Under the pieces are notes generated by a model. That model did no database searches. It was not told the DNA's origin and was given only the letters and a program-made list of their open reading frames with translations. A DNA stretch of 64,000 bases from Paenibacillus sp. FJAT-29882 (GTDB taxonomy: Bacteria > Bacillota > Bacilli > Bacillales > DSM-1321): contig NZ_LMVB01000003.1 in NCBI RefSeq assembly GCF_001510645.1, positions 248,001-312,000 on the forward strand. The letters run 5' to 3'. Positions 25,510-33,897 of this stretch are shown piece by piece; position 1 is the first letter of the stretch; each line of letters opens with the position of its first letter. A program made the position numbers and the translations under genes.

Positions 25510-26745
25510 ATGTTTCAACGGACTCGTATTAGACTTACTATATTAAATTCATTAGTTTTTATCATTTTAATTGGTGTACTGGCAACTATTATTTACTCAT
25601 ATGTCGAGTCTCGCTTATATCGAGATGTCAATACGGAATTATTTGCTGCAGTAGAACGAATAAAACAACCGGGACCGATAGAGCGACCAGGTGGATTGCC
25701 AATGGGACCTAGAGATCCTCGAATCGTCGTATTAGTTTGGAACGAAAACAACGAAATGGTTAATTTAGATAGAAATCCCACTGTTTTTACCGATAATCAA
25801 GCTGAATTTAGTCCCAAAGGATTAAATAAACTTCAAGATGTACAAGCAGAAGGCTTTTACTTTAGGACAATTGCGGTAAAGGAGTATTTAGAATCGAAAG
25901 AAATAACGGTACAATTTGTGCGAAACATTACATCAGAAAAAGACATGCTCAGCAATTTGCTTTTAATTTTAGTCATTGGCTGTAGTATTGGAAGCGTTTG
26001 TGCTGTCGGCGTCGGATTCTTTTTAGCAGGAAAAGCGCTGGTTCCTATTAAAGAAGCATGGCAAAAGCAGCAAGAGTTCGTGTCAGATGCTTCTCACGAA
26101 TTAAGGACACCTTTAGCGGTTATTCAAGCAAAGACAGATTTACTATGGCGTTCCCCATCTTCTACTATACAAGATCAGGCAGTAGAAATATCGATCATAT
26201 CAAAAGAATGCCGCCGGTTGTCCAAGCTTGTTGTCAATTTACTTACGTTAGCTCGGTCTGATTCAGATCAGTTGGAAATGGAAAAAGAAGAATTCCTCCT
26301 GAGTACATTGCTGCATGAAATAATGGAACATTACTCTGAGATAGCTATTTATCAAGAGAAAACACTTCGATTGGATGTGTCGTCTTCCATTTCTTTTGTG
26401 GGAGATAGGGAGCGTCTGTACCAATTGATGGTTATCCTGTTGGATAATGCGCTAAAGAACACAAATGAGAGTGGAGAAATTGTTGTCACTTGTTCTCAGT
26501 CAGTTTCATCCATCCTGCTAAAAGTACAGGATAATGGAATTGGTATAGAAGAAGAGCATATTTCGAAAATTTTTGATCGTTTTTATCAAGTGGCAAAATC
26601 GAGAACAACAGAAGCAGGAGCTGGTCTAGGGCTTTCTATTGCAAAATGGATTATTGACAAACACCACGGAAAAGTGAAAGTGTACAGTGAAATAGGAAAG
26701 GGGACCTCCTTTGAAATTGTGTTTCCAAAAAACCGAAAGACATGA
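25510..26745 (+). CDS. sensor histidine kinase
   Basis: 411 residues. Membrane segments at about 10-32 and 155-180 enclose an extracellular domain of about 120 residues, rich in Pro and Gly near its start (ERPGGLPMGPRDPRI). The HisKA box is EFVSDASHELRTPLAV, followed by the N box (LLDNALKNT), G1 (DNGIGI) and G2 (GAGLGLSIAKWI). It phosphorylates the preceding regulator. The extracellular domain is a plausible ligand-sensing site, unlike the kinase at 19967. Confidence 0.92.
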   Translation: MFQRTRIRLTILNSLVFIILIGVLATIIYSYVESRLYRDVNTELFAAVERIKQPGPIERPGGLPMGPRDPRIVVLVWNENNEMVNLDRNPTVFTDNQAEFSPKGLNKLQDVQAEGFYFRTIAVKEYLESKEITVQFVRNITSEKDMLSNLLLILVIGCSIGSVCAVGVGFFLAGKALVPIKEAWQKQQEFVSDASHELRTPLAVIQAKTDLLWRSPSSTIQDQAVEISIISKECRRLSKLVVNLLTLARSDSDQLEMEKEEFLLSTLLHEIMEHYSEIAIYQEKTLRLDVSSSISFVGDRERLYQLMVILLDNALKNTNESGEIVVTCSQSVSSILLKVQDNGIGIEEEHISKIFDRFYQVAKSRTTEAGAGLGLSIAKWIIDKHHGKVKVYSEIGKGTSFEIVFPKNRKT

Positions 26746-26754
26746 CGATGGTAG

Positions 26755-26788
26755 AAAACCTTGGGGGATTGTATCCAAGGTTTTTTGG
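26755..26788 (+). terminator. terminator after the second two-component operon
   Basis: AAACCTTGG / CCAAGGTTTTTT stem with a 10-nt loop. Confidence 0.85.
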
Positions 26789-27339
26789 TCATTTTCAAGA
26801 GATAATCTTAAAATCGGGTTCTGGTGCAAACATGTCAGCGAACTTGAAACGAATCGTTAAATCTTGGACATACAGATACTAATAAACTAAAAAGGATATG
26901 TATCACTTTGGAAAAACCAGTAGAATTCATGTAGAATATTTGGTTGTATTTCTGACGACTTAATTGTTGGGGAATTACGATTTCGATGTTATCCATGAAA
27001 AGAAACAGGTATTCTCTCATAGTTGAATGAAGGAAAACCAGCTATTTAAGCGTAATGAATAGGTGGCTTTTCTTATTTTATTATCTTATCGGTGACTATC
27101 TAAAGATACTAATCTTGGACGCAATATGCTGATTTTGGATATAATGAATGCATAGGGATTGAGACGGAGGAGTTTTGGTCCGTATATCTAGCTGTTTAGG
27201 GAACTATACGTAATTTATTATGTGAATCACTTGATTTGTCTGTCCGCAAGTAGCCAATCTCTCTATGGTTTAGCCTTTAGGTTAAACAAGAAGCGAGCGC
27301 TTTTTTTTACTATCCGTTTCAATATAAAAGGAGAAACAA
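26789..27339. other. 550-bp intergenic region
   Basis: No convincing gene. A hairpin at about 27032-27077 (AAAACC-GCTATT / AATAG-TGGCTTTT) resembles a terminator. Just before the next gene GTTTA / TTAAAC (about 27268-27287) is followed by AAGCG-CGCTT and a run of T residues (27301-27308), which could form an attenuator in the alarmone synthetase leader. Confidence 0.4.
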
Positions 27340-28086
27340 ATGGGAAATACATCTTATATGGATATTGACAAGCTGAAACAAATGAAAAATGAACTGACGA
27401 AATTTATGTTAGTGTATAAGTTCGCATTAGAAGAAATGATGACGAAAATTAATATATTGGAACAGGAGTTTCATCATACTCACGATTACAATTTAATTGA
27501 ACATGTAAATTCACGAATCAAATCACCAGAGAGTATTTTAAATAAGATTCATAGAAAAAATTATCCTTTTTCACTACCGACGATACAGCATAATATTAAA
27601 GATATAGCGGGCATCCGGATCACCTGTTCCTTTGTTTCGGATATTTATAAAATTGCCGCAATGATTAGTGGTCAAGCAGACATCGAAGTGATTGAAACAA
27701 AGGATTATATTAAGAATCCTAAAGGGAATGGTTACCGGAGCTTACATCTTATTATTAAAATTCCTGTGTTTATGTCTGATCGAGTGGAGAAAGTGTTTGT
27801 CGAAATTCAAATAAGATCGATTGCAATGGACTTCTGGGCCAGTTTAGAGCATAAAATCTATTATAAATATGATAAAGAAATACCGGACAAGCTCATTCGA
27901 GAGTTAAAGGATGCGGCTAATTCTGCTACAGAATTAGATAAGAAAATGGAAAACCTTCATAATGAAATCAGCGGAATCAAGGCTTTAGAAAATTCTGAGG
28001 AAAAGCTTACTGAACTTCATCTTAATGATGATGCATTCCCGCTTCCAGCAGATTTATTAAGGTTTTTGTCAGAGAAAATGATCTAG
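27340..28086 (+). CDS. RelP/YwaC-type small alarmone synthetase
   Basis: 248 residues with a RelA/SpoT synthetase domain and no hydrolase or regulatory domains. Diagnostic blocks are SRIKSPESILNKI, IKDIAGIRITCSF, the substrate loop NPKGNGYRSLHLII, and the EIQIRSIAMDFWASLEHKIYYK motif. It makes (p)ppGpp from ATP and GDP/GTP. It resembles B. subtilis YwaC (SasA) more than YjbM. It is about 35 residues longer than usual because of a C-terminal tail. The start has AAAGGAG. YwaC genes are commonly induced by envelope stress, which fits the neighbouring exporter systems, but no sigma-M/W promoter was evident. Confidence 0.88.
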   Translation: MGNTSYMDIDKLKQMKNELTKFMLVYKFALEEMMTKINILEQEFHHTHDYNLIEHVNSRIKSPESILNKIHRKNYPFSLPTIQHNIKDIAGIRITCSFVSDIYKIAAMISGQADIEVIETKDYIKNPKGNGYRSLHLIIKIPVFMSDRVEKVFVEIQIRSIAMDFWASLEHKIYYKYDKEIPDKLIRELKDAANSATELDKKMENLHNEISGIKALENSEEKLTELHLNDDAFPLPADLLRFLSEKMI

Positions 28087-28097
28087 AAAAATAGCAA

Positions 28098-28150
28098 GCA
28101 AGACTAATTTAAGGTTAATAGAGAAATCCTTTAAATTAGTCTTGTTTTCC
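28098..28150. terminator. bidirectional terminator
   Basis: CAAGACTAATTTAAGG / CCTTTAAATTAGTCTTG 16-bp stem followed by TTTTCC, between convergent genes. Confidence 0.85.
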
Positions 28151-28422
28151 TATTTTAAAGTAGCCATTCCCAAGCTATAGGATTTTGGAACAACCTCTAA
28201 TAAGGACACACTATAAATAAAAGGTAGCGTAGAATTAATTAGCTCAACATTATCGATCGGGAAAGCGTTAGGAAATCGTAGACAGCGCATAAGAACATAA
28301 TGGGCCGTCCATGGACCAATTCCACGTATCTTAATCAAGCTTTTCTTCACTTCTTTAAAGGTAGCCATTTTCATTAATTTTTCCTTCGTTAATTCTCCAC
28401 AATTAAAAAGAAAACCGGACAT
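28150..28422 (-). pseudogene. alkA: truncated DNA-3-methyladenine glycosylase (AlkA)
   Basis: The 90-codon frame contains the helix-hairpin-helix segment of AlkA (GELTKEKLMKMATF, then KIRGIGPWTAHYVLMRC and NAFPIDNVEL). The first two thirds of the usual protein are missing, and after FPID the sequence departs from the family. The DD pair that holds the catalytic aspartate reads DN. It is therefore very probably a dead fragment. adaB lies divergently beside it, which recalls the adaptive-response grouping of ada and alkA in B. subtilis. Confidence 0.7.
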
Positions 28423-28480
28423 ACACCAACAGAATATCGCAAGTTACCTAATATCGTACGCAAATCGGAGGGATTGTAAA

Positions 28481-29017
28481 ATGACAACAAAAAATAAAAC
28501 GGCAATTTATTGGACATTGCTGAAAAATAAGGATTGGAATATTTATTTGGCTGCAACTTCGAAGGGACTTGTGTTTGTTGGTTCACAGAATAAACCATTT
28601 GAAGAATTATCCGTGTGGGCCGAGCGCTGTTTTCCGGGGAGTCCTCTTGTTGAAGATGGAGAAAAACTTCAACCATATGCAGTTGAGCTAATCGAGTATT
28701 TCGAAGGGAAACGTACAAGTTTTACCGTTCCATTTGATTACAACGGCACAGAGTTTCAGCTGGCTGTGTGGAATGCACTTTGTGAAATTCCGTATGGACA
28801 GACGAAGTCTTATTCAGATATCGCAAACTATATTCAAAGACCAGCAGCCGTACGTGCGGTGGGAACGGCTATCGGAGCTAATCCCGTGTTAATCACGGTC
28901 CCTTGTCATCGTGTAGTAGGTAAGAACGGATCCCTTACCGGCTATCGAGGAGGTTTGGAAATGAAAACCCAGCTTCTGGATATGGAGCGCCAAGGCTTAA
29001 CCGCCAAGGAACGATGA
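28481..29017 (+). CDS. adaB: methylated-DNA-protein cysteine methyltransferase AdaB
   Basis: 178 residues, close to the 179 of B. subtilis AdaB. The active-site motif PCHRV (transferring the alkyl group from O6-methylguanine to its Cys) is at about residues 146-150, preceded by the arginine-finger helix and followed by GKNGSLTGYRGG. The N-terminal half (WTLLKNKDWNIYLAATSKG) is typical of AdaB. The start has CGGAGGG. It is suicidal: each molecule repairs one lesion. The neighbouring alkA is broken. Confidence 0.9.
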   Translation: MTTKNKTAIYWTLLKNKDWNIYLAATSKGLVFVGSQNKPFEELSVWAERCFPGSPLVEDGEKLQPYAVELIEYFEGKRTSFTVPFDYNGTEFQLAVWNALCEIPYGQTKSYSDIANYIQRPAAVRAVGTAIGANPVLITVPCHRVVGKNGSLTGYRGGLEMKTQLLDMERQGLTAKER

Positions 29018-29179
29018 TGAATAGTGAAATAGTCTATAAAAATCCCGAAAACATCCTTAATAAAGGAACAGATTTTCTTTCTGGGGATACGCATTCCCTC
29101 AATCCTTAGACAGGCTGTTCATTTGTTTGTTCTTATTACTATATATACCAGATGCGAGTATCGTATTTCGGGAAGGAGA

Positions 29180-29373
29180 ATGGGGGAAGCTGGGTGGATG
29201 TCGGATGTGAAGAATGGAGCCGCTAGCTTACTAAGCAAACAACTTCAAAGTGTGAAAAAAAGGGTAAGATCACAATTTTCATGTCATCAAGCACGGAGCC
29301 TTATCAGCCCATCGAACATAAAAAGAAGCTAACGAGATCTTTCCTTGAAGTAATGGTAGAAGATAGAGGAGGC
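29180..29373 (+). pseudogene. remnant of a SplB-like radical-SAM gene
   Basis: Frame one reads WMSDVKNGAASLLSKQLQSV. After a shift in an A-run near 29256, frame two reads KKGKITIFMSSSTEPYQPIE followed by HKKKLTRSFLEVMVED. Joined, this resembles the core of spore-photoproduct-lyase-family radical-SAM proteins (V-D-V-K-x-N-A-x-x-L-L ... T-D-P-Y-Q-P-I-E). The cluster motif CxxxCxxC and the C-terminal half are absent. The assignment is from motif memory only. Confidence 0.45.
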
Positions 29374-29415
29374 ATAGTTTCACGTGAAACCCCATATAGG
29401 GAGCGTAGCAAAAGC

Positions 29416-29504
29416 AAAGGGTCAGAACCCCACAAAATTAAATACGGTACAAGAATCGTGTATGAAACACTACCTGCTGATTTAATGTGAGAAGTCCGAC
29501 CCTT
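29416..29504. repeat. GGTC/GACC palindromic repeat, copy 2
   Basis: AAGGGTC opposite GACCCTT, with CACAAAATTAAAT opposite ATTTAATGTG inside. It lies between adaB (plus) and the FHA gene (minus). Confidence 0.6.
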
Positions 29505-29515
29505 ATGAGACACGC

Positions 29516-30184
29516 TCACTCCATTTCTTCTAAATAATAGCCTCTATTCGTAATGGATCTAATTGTATAGTGATGACTGGTTTTTTTCCGTACTCGATAA
29601 ATTAATGAAGAAATTTCTTCATCCGTTACGGGAGAATCTAATGTCTTGTTACGCTCAGGCCAAACGGTTTTCATAATTTCTTCCTTTGTTGCAATGTCCC
29701 CAATACGATTGAATAAAAGCTTAAAGCAGGTAAATTCTTTATGAGCCATTTTAATCAACTCATTATTAATTTGAATGGTTTGCATGGAATCATTGAGCAA
29801 TGTTTTGACTGTCTTAAATCGCTCTCCTACATAAAACTCAATCGTTTCGTCGTTATTTTTTTCGATCTGGAATTCAATCAGTCCACTAATTATCGTGAGT
29901 GAATCTTCTTCCGTTACTCGATAAGATTTAAATGGAGTTAATTTTTGACCATTTAATTCGGTTCCGTGCTTGCTTTGCAAATCTTCGATAAAAATAAAGC
30001 CATTTTGCAAATATATTTTACAATGTCTTCGAGAGACCAGTTTATTAAAAATAGGAAAGTCGATTTTTTCTTGATGATTTGAGCGGCCCACTATCATTTC
30101 ACTATTTTCTTGCAAGTATTTATAATTTGCGATTGTTTCCATTCCGATCGATTTTAATAAAACTTTGTATGATTGACTGATCAT
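29516..30184 (-). CDS. FHA domain and winged-helix DNA-binding protein
   Basis: 222 residues. Residues about 30-105 form a forkhead-associated domain with the phosphothreonine-binding core (VGRS, SRRHCKIY, then LQSKHGTELNG). Residues about 130-222 form an OmpR-type winged helix (EFTCFKLLFNRIGDIATKEE, then SLIYRVRKK and TNRGYYLEE). No receiver domain is present. The pairing suggests a transcription factor controlled by Ser/Thr phosphorylation of a partner rather than by a histidine kinase. ATG 30184 has AGGAGGG seven bases upstream; the adjacent TTG 30187 is too close. Confidence 0.8.
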   Translation of the reverse strand: MISQSYKVLLKSIGMETIANYKYLQENSEMIVGRSNHQEKIDFPIFNKLVSRRHCKIYLQNGFIFIEDLQSKHGTELNGQKLTPFKSYRVTEEDSLTIISGLIEFQIEKNNDETIEFYVGERFKTVKTLLNDSMQTIQINNELIKMAHKEFTCFKLLFNRIGDIATKEEIMKTVWPERNKTLDSPVTDEEISSLIYRVRKKTSHHYTIRSITNRGYYLEEME

Positions 30185-30238
30185 CAACGATCCCTCCTAA
30201 TAAGAAACATACATGAGCATCCGCTCCCAACTAAAGTG

Positions 30239-30325
30239 ATGAAAAAGGTTCAGGTTTTAAAAACTGTATCACCTTATGAAGGTGGGTAGCTGCGCTGATT
30301 TTGCGAAGCCCCGCCCCTTTTTCAT
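30239..30325. other. 87-bp hairpin region upstream of the FHA gene
   Basis: Outer arms ATGAAAAAGG / CCTTTTTCAT enclose a CACCTTATGAAGGTG hairpin and a GC-rich segment. It ends 55 bp before the minus-strand FHA gene and could be a leader structure or a terminator. No known riboswitch family was recognised. Confidence 0.35.
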
Positions 30326-30558
30326 AGAGAAAAATAAAAAGGCACATGAATCTAGATATCAAAACTCATTGAAAGACTATATTTAATCTTATTTTTAAAA
30401 GAAAACAGAAAATTCTATAAATTATTAGAAAAATGTGATATTTGTTACATGGTGCAAAGAAGCATACCTATGTATAATTAAGTAAATTATATTATAGTAG
30501 ATTACAACTTTCTATGAAAGAAATAGTTAAGATAGAAATTTGAAAGGGATCGATTCAT

Positions 30559-30708
30559 ATGGCGTTAAAATTCCTTAGTGAAGTAAGTGGTTTAATTTTA
30601 ATATGTAGCACAATTTTCTACATTCTTGTACCACAACCAATAACGACAATTATATTCGCTGTAACTTGTATTCTATTTTTAATTTCAACCGTTTTTTCTA
30701 AAAAATAA
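30559..30708 (+). CDS. 49-residue hydrophobic membrane protein
   Basis: ATG 30559 with GAAAGGGAT upstream; TAA at 30706-30708. Two hydrophobic segments (about 8-24 and 28-46) are joined by PQP, and the tail is SKK. It sits 15 bp from a second tiny membrane gene. A -10-like TATAAT lies at 30473-30478. No family is recognised. Confidence 0.5.
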   Translation: MALKFLSEVSGLILICSTIFYILVPQPITTIIFAVTCILFLISTVFSKK

Positions 30709-30723
30709 TAGGAGATATTTTAG

Positions 30724-30873
30724 ATGATGGAAATGGAAGCGAAAAAAGGATTAAAGATTATGTTTATCATTGTTTGTTTTCTATTGACGTTCTTATTAGC
30801 GAGATTAGCCTATATGCAACTGATTATGGACGAAGAACGTTATGATATTTCTGGATTTTCAGAAGCAGGTTGA
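30724..30873 (+). CDS. 49-residue single-span membrane protein
   Basis: ATG 30724 with GGAGATA upstream; TGA at 30871-30873. A basic start (EAKKGLK) precedes one membrane segment (about 12-30, IMFIIVCFLLTFLLARLAY) and an acidic tail (MDEERYDISGFSEAG). It is probably co-transcribed with the preceding gene. The charge layout predicts N-in, C-out. Function unknown. Confidence 0.5.
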   Translation: MMEMEAKKGLKIMFIIVCFLLTFLLARLAYMQLIMDEERYDISGFSEAG

Positions 30874-30899
30874 TATATGAGGAACATCTGCCCATTGAA

Positions 30900-31070
30900 T
30901 TATACCTTTTTTTTAAAATAATCGAACCCCCGTGATACAAATAGATACTCGCAATAATCATTCTTGCTAAACGTACGAACATTTCGAACTACTAGCCCCA
31001 TATTATGTTTACTCAAAATGCCTTTTCGCAAATGATATTCACCTAGATGATCAAGTGAAGCATCCAGGTT
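30900..31070 (-). pseudogene. possible 3' remnant of an unknown gene
   Basis: A minus-strand frame of 56 codons with no proper start reads protein-like (LDHLGEYHLRKGILSKHN, VRNVRTFSKNDY, ending FDYFKKK). I do not recognise it. Stop codons precede it in frame, so it is at best a fragment. Confidence 0.2.
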
Positions 31071-31121
31071 CTACATTCAAGTAGGTCTAATAAAATGTAT
31101 ATACCATTCCAAATAGACTTT

Positions 31122-31184
31122 TTTCCCCGGTTTAACAGGCTGTAATATCCCCATCTCAATTTTTGATGGAAGTTTCACATTATT
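31122..31184 (+). repeat. internally deleted copy of the large structured repeat
   Basis: The 5' end CCCCGGTTTAACAGGC with CTGTAATATCCCCA is joined directly to the 3' end GATGGAAGTTTCACATTA. The interior of the full copies is absent. Confidence 0.7.
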
Positions 31185-31251
31185 GACAAAAATTCCTAAT
31201 CGTATAAGATGAAAATAATTAGGTTTACATACAAGTAAGGGGAGATTATGC

Positions 31252-33066
31252 ATGGAAAAAACGGTGGAAAAACGATGTGAGCGCTCTGAAATACCTGTTG
31301 CGCAAACATGGAACTTAGATGCTCTATTTGGGTCTGACCAGGCATGGGAATTAGCGTTAACTACGATTGCGAGTGAGATCGAAGAAGCAGTGACATATAA
31401 GGGGACGATTCATACTGGATCACAAGCTTTATTGGATTGTTTGCTTTGGCAAGAACAGCTAACTCTTAAGTTAGTAAAAGCAGGAACATATGCAGCATTA
31501 CGTATTGCAACAGATGGAACAGATCCTGATAATCAAGCGAATTCTGCTAAATTTGCCTCTTTAGCTACAAAGGTATATGCGGCTCTTTCATTCATTGAAT
31601 CTGAAATTCTCGCATTATCTGAAGGCATAGTGGAACAATACATACAAGAAAATTTAGAGCTGGAACCTTTCCGTAAAGAATTGACGGATTTGCTTGAAAC
31701 GAAGAAACATAGACTTTCGCCAGAAACGGAAGAAGTGTTGGCGGCACTAGGTGAAGTTCATGCGGCACCATATAAAATTTATGGCATGAGTAAGTTAGCG
31801 GATATGCAGTTTGCAGCGATTGAAGATGAGAAAGGAAATGAATGGCCTGTATCATTTGCGTTGTTCGAAGATCGTTATGAATTTTCACCAGATACAGTGG
31901 TTCGTAGAAAAGCATATGATTCTTTTGTCAACACGTTAGAACAGTATAAAAATACTTTTGCAGCTACGTATTCTACAGAAGTTACGAAGCAAGTGACGCT
32001 CGCTCGTTTGCGTAATTATGAATCAGTGACACATATGTTGTTAGAACCACAAGAAGTTACACTTGATATGTATAATAATCAGCATGACACGATTTTAAAA
32101 GAACTTGCTCCACATATGCGCAGATTTGCCAGGTTGAAGAAAAAGGTATTGGGGCTGGATAAACTGCTTTTCTGCGATTTAAAAGCACCGCTTGATCCAG
32201 AGTTCAATCCCAAAACAACGTATGAAGAAGCAAGTGAAGTGATTCTTTGTGCACTTAAAGTGATGGGACCTGAGTATAGTGAAATTATGAAAAAGGGCTT
32301 AAAGGAAAGATGGGTCGATCTTGCTGATAATGTTGGAAAGTCAACGGGGGCGTTTTGTTCGAGTCCATACGGTGCTCATCCATTTATTTTGGTCACATGG
32401 CAAGATACGATGCGTGGTGCATTTATTCTCGCTCATGAATTGGGTCATGCCGGGCACTTCTATTTGGCAAATAAAAACCAAAGAGTGTTCAATACAAGGC
32501 CGTCTACATACTTCATTGAAGCTCCATCTACTATGAATGAATTGCTACTTGGCCAGCATTTGCTTGCTCGTACGGATGATAAGCAAATGAGACGTTGGGT
32601 TGTACTTCAATTGCTAGGAACCTATTATCATAATTTCGTTACTCATTTACTTGAAGCGGAATTTCAACGCCGTGTATACCAGCTTGCAGAAAACGGAAAA
32701 GCACTGACCGCAAACATGCTTTCTGAAGTAAAAAAGGCAGTGCTCACAGAATTCTGGGGTGATGCAGTTGAGTTGGATGAAGGTGCAAGCTTAACGTGGA
32801 TGAGGCAGCCGCATTATTATATGGGCTTATATCCATACACATACTCCGCAGGATTAACCGCTTCAACAGCCATCGTCCAAATGATTCAAGCAGAAGGAAA
32901 GCCTGTCGTTGATCGATGGCTCGATGTTTTACGTGCAGGTGGAACAAAGAAACCGCAAGAGCTGTTAAGTCATGCAGGTGTTGATATGACAAAGCCTGAT
33001 GCAATTAGTAAAGCCGTTTCATATGTAGGATCACTGATAGATGAGTTAGAACGTTCTTATGATTGA
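31252..33066 (+). CDS. pepF: oligoendopeptidase F (M3 family)
   Basis: 604 residues. The M3 zinc-binding motif HELGH is at about 395-399 (ILAHELGHAGHF), followed by the third-ligand region FIEAPSTMNELLLGQHL. An N-terminal PepF helical domain covers about 110-180. Members are cytoplasmic metallopeptidases that degrade oligopeptides of about 7-17 residues. The start ATG 31252 has AAGGGGAG 10 bp upstream. It stands alone, with a terminator downstream. Confidence 0.92.
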   Translation: MEKTVEKRCERSEIPVAQTWNLDALFGSDQAWELALTTIASEIEEAVTYKGTIHTGSQALLDCLLWQEQLTLKLVKAGTYAALRIATDGTDPDNQANSAKFASLATKVYAALSFIESEILALSEGIVEQYIQENLELEPFRKELTDLLETKKHRLSPETEEVLAALGEVHAAPYKIYGMSKLADMQFAAIEDEKGNEWPVSFALFEDRYEFSPDTVVRRKAYDSFVNTLEQYKNTFAATYSTEVTKQVTLARLRNYESVTHMLLEPQEVTLDMYNNQHDTILKELAPHMRRFARLKKKVLGLDKLLFCDLKAPLDPEFNPKTTYEEASEVILCALKVMGPEYSEIMKKGLKERWVDLADNVGKSTGAFCSSPYGAHPFILVTWQDTMRGAFILAHELGHAGHFYLANKNQRVFNTRPSTYFIEAPSTMNELLLGQHLLARTDDKQMRRWVVLQLLGTYYHNFVTHLLEAEFQRRVYQLAENGKALTANMLSEVKKAVLTEFWGDAVELDEGASLTWMRQPHYYMGLYPYTYSAGLTASTAIVQMIQAEGKPVVDRWLDVLRAGGTKKPQELLSHAGVDMTKPDAISKAVSYVGSLIDELERSYD

Positions 33067-33073
33067 ATAAGTG

Positions 33074-33110
33074 AAAAACAGCTTGCGGATTGTCTGCAAG
33101 CTGTTTTCTT
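33074..33110 (+). terminator. terminator after pepF
   Basis: AAAACAGCTTGC / GCAAGCTGTTTT stem with a 9-nt loop. Confidence 0.85.
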
Positions 33111-33161
33111 GTTAAGAAGACTATTGATAGAAGGAGAGCGGGATAGGAATGAATAATAAAA

Positions 33162-33254
33162 AAAGGGTCTGATCACGCACTCAATACATAGTTCATAATG
33201 GTACTTACGCTTAATTTAAACTGTGTATTATGGGCGCGAGGTCTGACCTTTTCG
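33162..33254. repeat. GGTC/GACC palindromic repeat, copy 3
   Basis: AAAAGGGTCTGATCACGC pairs with GCGCGAGGTCTGACCTTTT with few mismatches; inner arms TAGTTCATAA / TTTAAACTG. It lies between pepF (plus) and the yceI-like gene (minus). Confidence 0.65.
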
Positions 33255-33291
33255 TTATGGGATAAACCTGTTAATTTCTAGTTTAAAATAA

Positions 33292-33825
33292 TTAAGCTTG
33301 CTTCACAGCTTGAATTTCGAAGTTTAATGTGATTTGATCGCCAACAAGTACGCCGCCAGTTTCTAGGGCTGTATTCCAAGTTAAGCCGTAATCACTGCGT
33401 TTCACTTTACCAGAACCGCTGAACCCTGCTTTATCATTGCCCCATGGATCTTTTGCTTCACCTTCAAATGTAACTTGGAATGTTTCCACGCGGGTAACGC
33501 CGTGAAGTGTCACATCTCCGGTAAGTGCATATTCATCATCACCAGTTTTTGTGATGCTTTTGGACTTAATCGTTAATGTTGGGTATGTTTCAACATCAAA
33601 AAAGTCAGCTGAACGAAGGTGATTATCACGGTCTTCGCTTCGGGTATCAACGCTAGCAACATCGATTGTGAATGTGATATCTGCAGTTGTTAAATCAACT
33701 GGATCGGCCTCGATTACTGCATCGAATTGATTGAATGAACCTTTCACTTTAGAAATCATCATATGCTTAACAGAGAATGCTACTTCACTATGGCTTACGT
33801 CAATTGCCCACTTTGTTTTTGTCAT
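33292..33825 (-). CDS. YceI-family lipid-binding protein
   Basis: 177 residues of the YceI lipocalin-like fold: WAIDVSHSEVAFSVKHM at the start, RDNHLRSADFFDVETYPT, LTGDVTLHGVT, and a C-terminal LVGDQITLNFEIQA. The family binds isoprenoid-type lipids such as polyprenols. No signal peptide is visible, so it is probably cytoplasmic, as in most Firmicute members. I start at ATG 33825 with GGGAGGAA. The promoter at 33898-33926 contains an operator-like palindrome. Confidence 0.9.
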   Translation of the reverse strand: MTKTKWAIDVSHSEVAFSVKHMMISKVKGSFNQFDAVIEADPVDLTTADITFTIDVASVDTRSEDRDNHLRSADFFDVETYPTLTIKSKSITKTGDDEYALTGDVTLHGVTRVETFQVTFEGEAKDPWGNDKAGFSGSGKVKRSDYGLTWNTALETGGVLVGDQITLNFEIQAVKQA

Positions 33826-33897
33826 GTTAAAATTCCTCCCCAATAAATTATAGTGAAATTATATATTTTTAATTCGAGATAATTTAATACAAGATAA

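Noticed and set aside
26835-27020. Minus-strand 61-codon frame
   Set aside because: No ribosome site, no recognisable motif, and unlike its neighbours in composition.
29281-29490. Independent gene of 69 codons
   Set aside because: Its start lacks a ribosome site and its first part continues the preceding frame after a shift, so it fits a radical-SAM remnant; the rest lies in a palindromic repeat.
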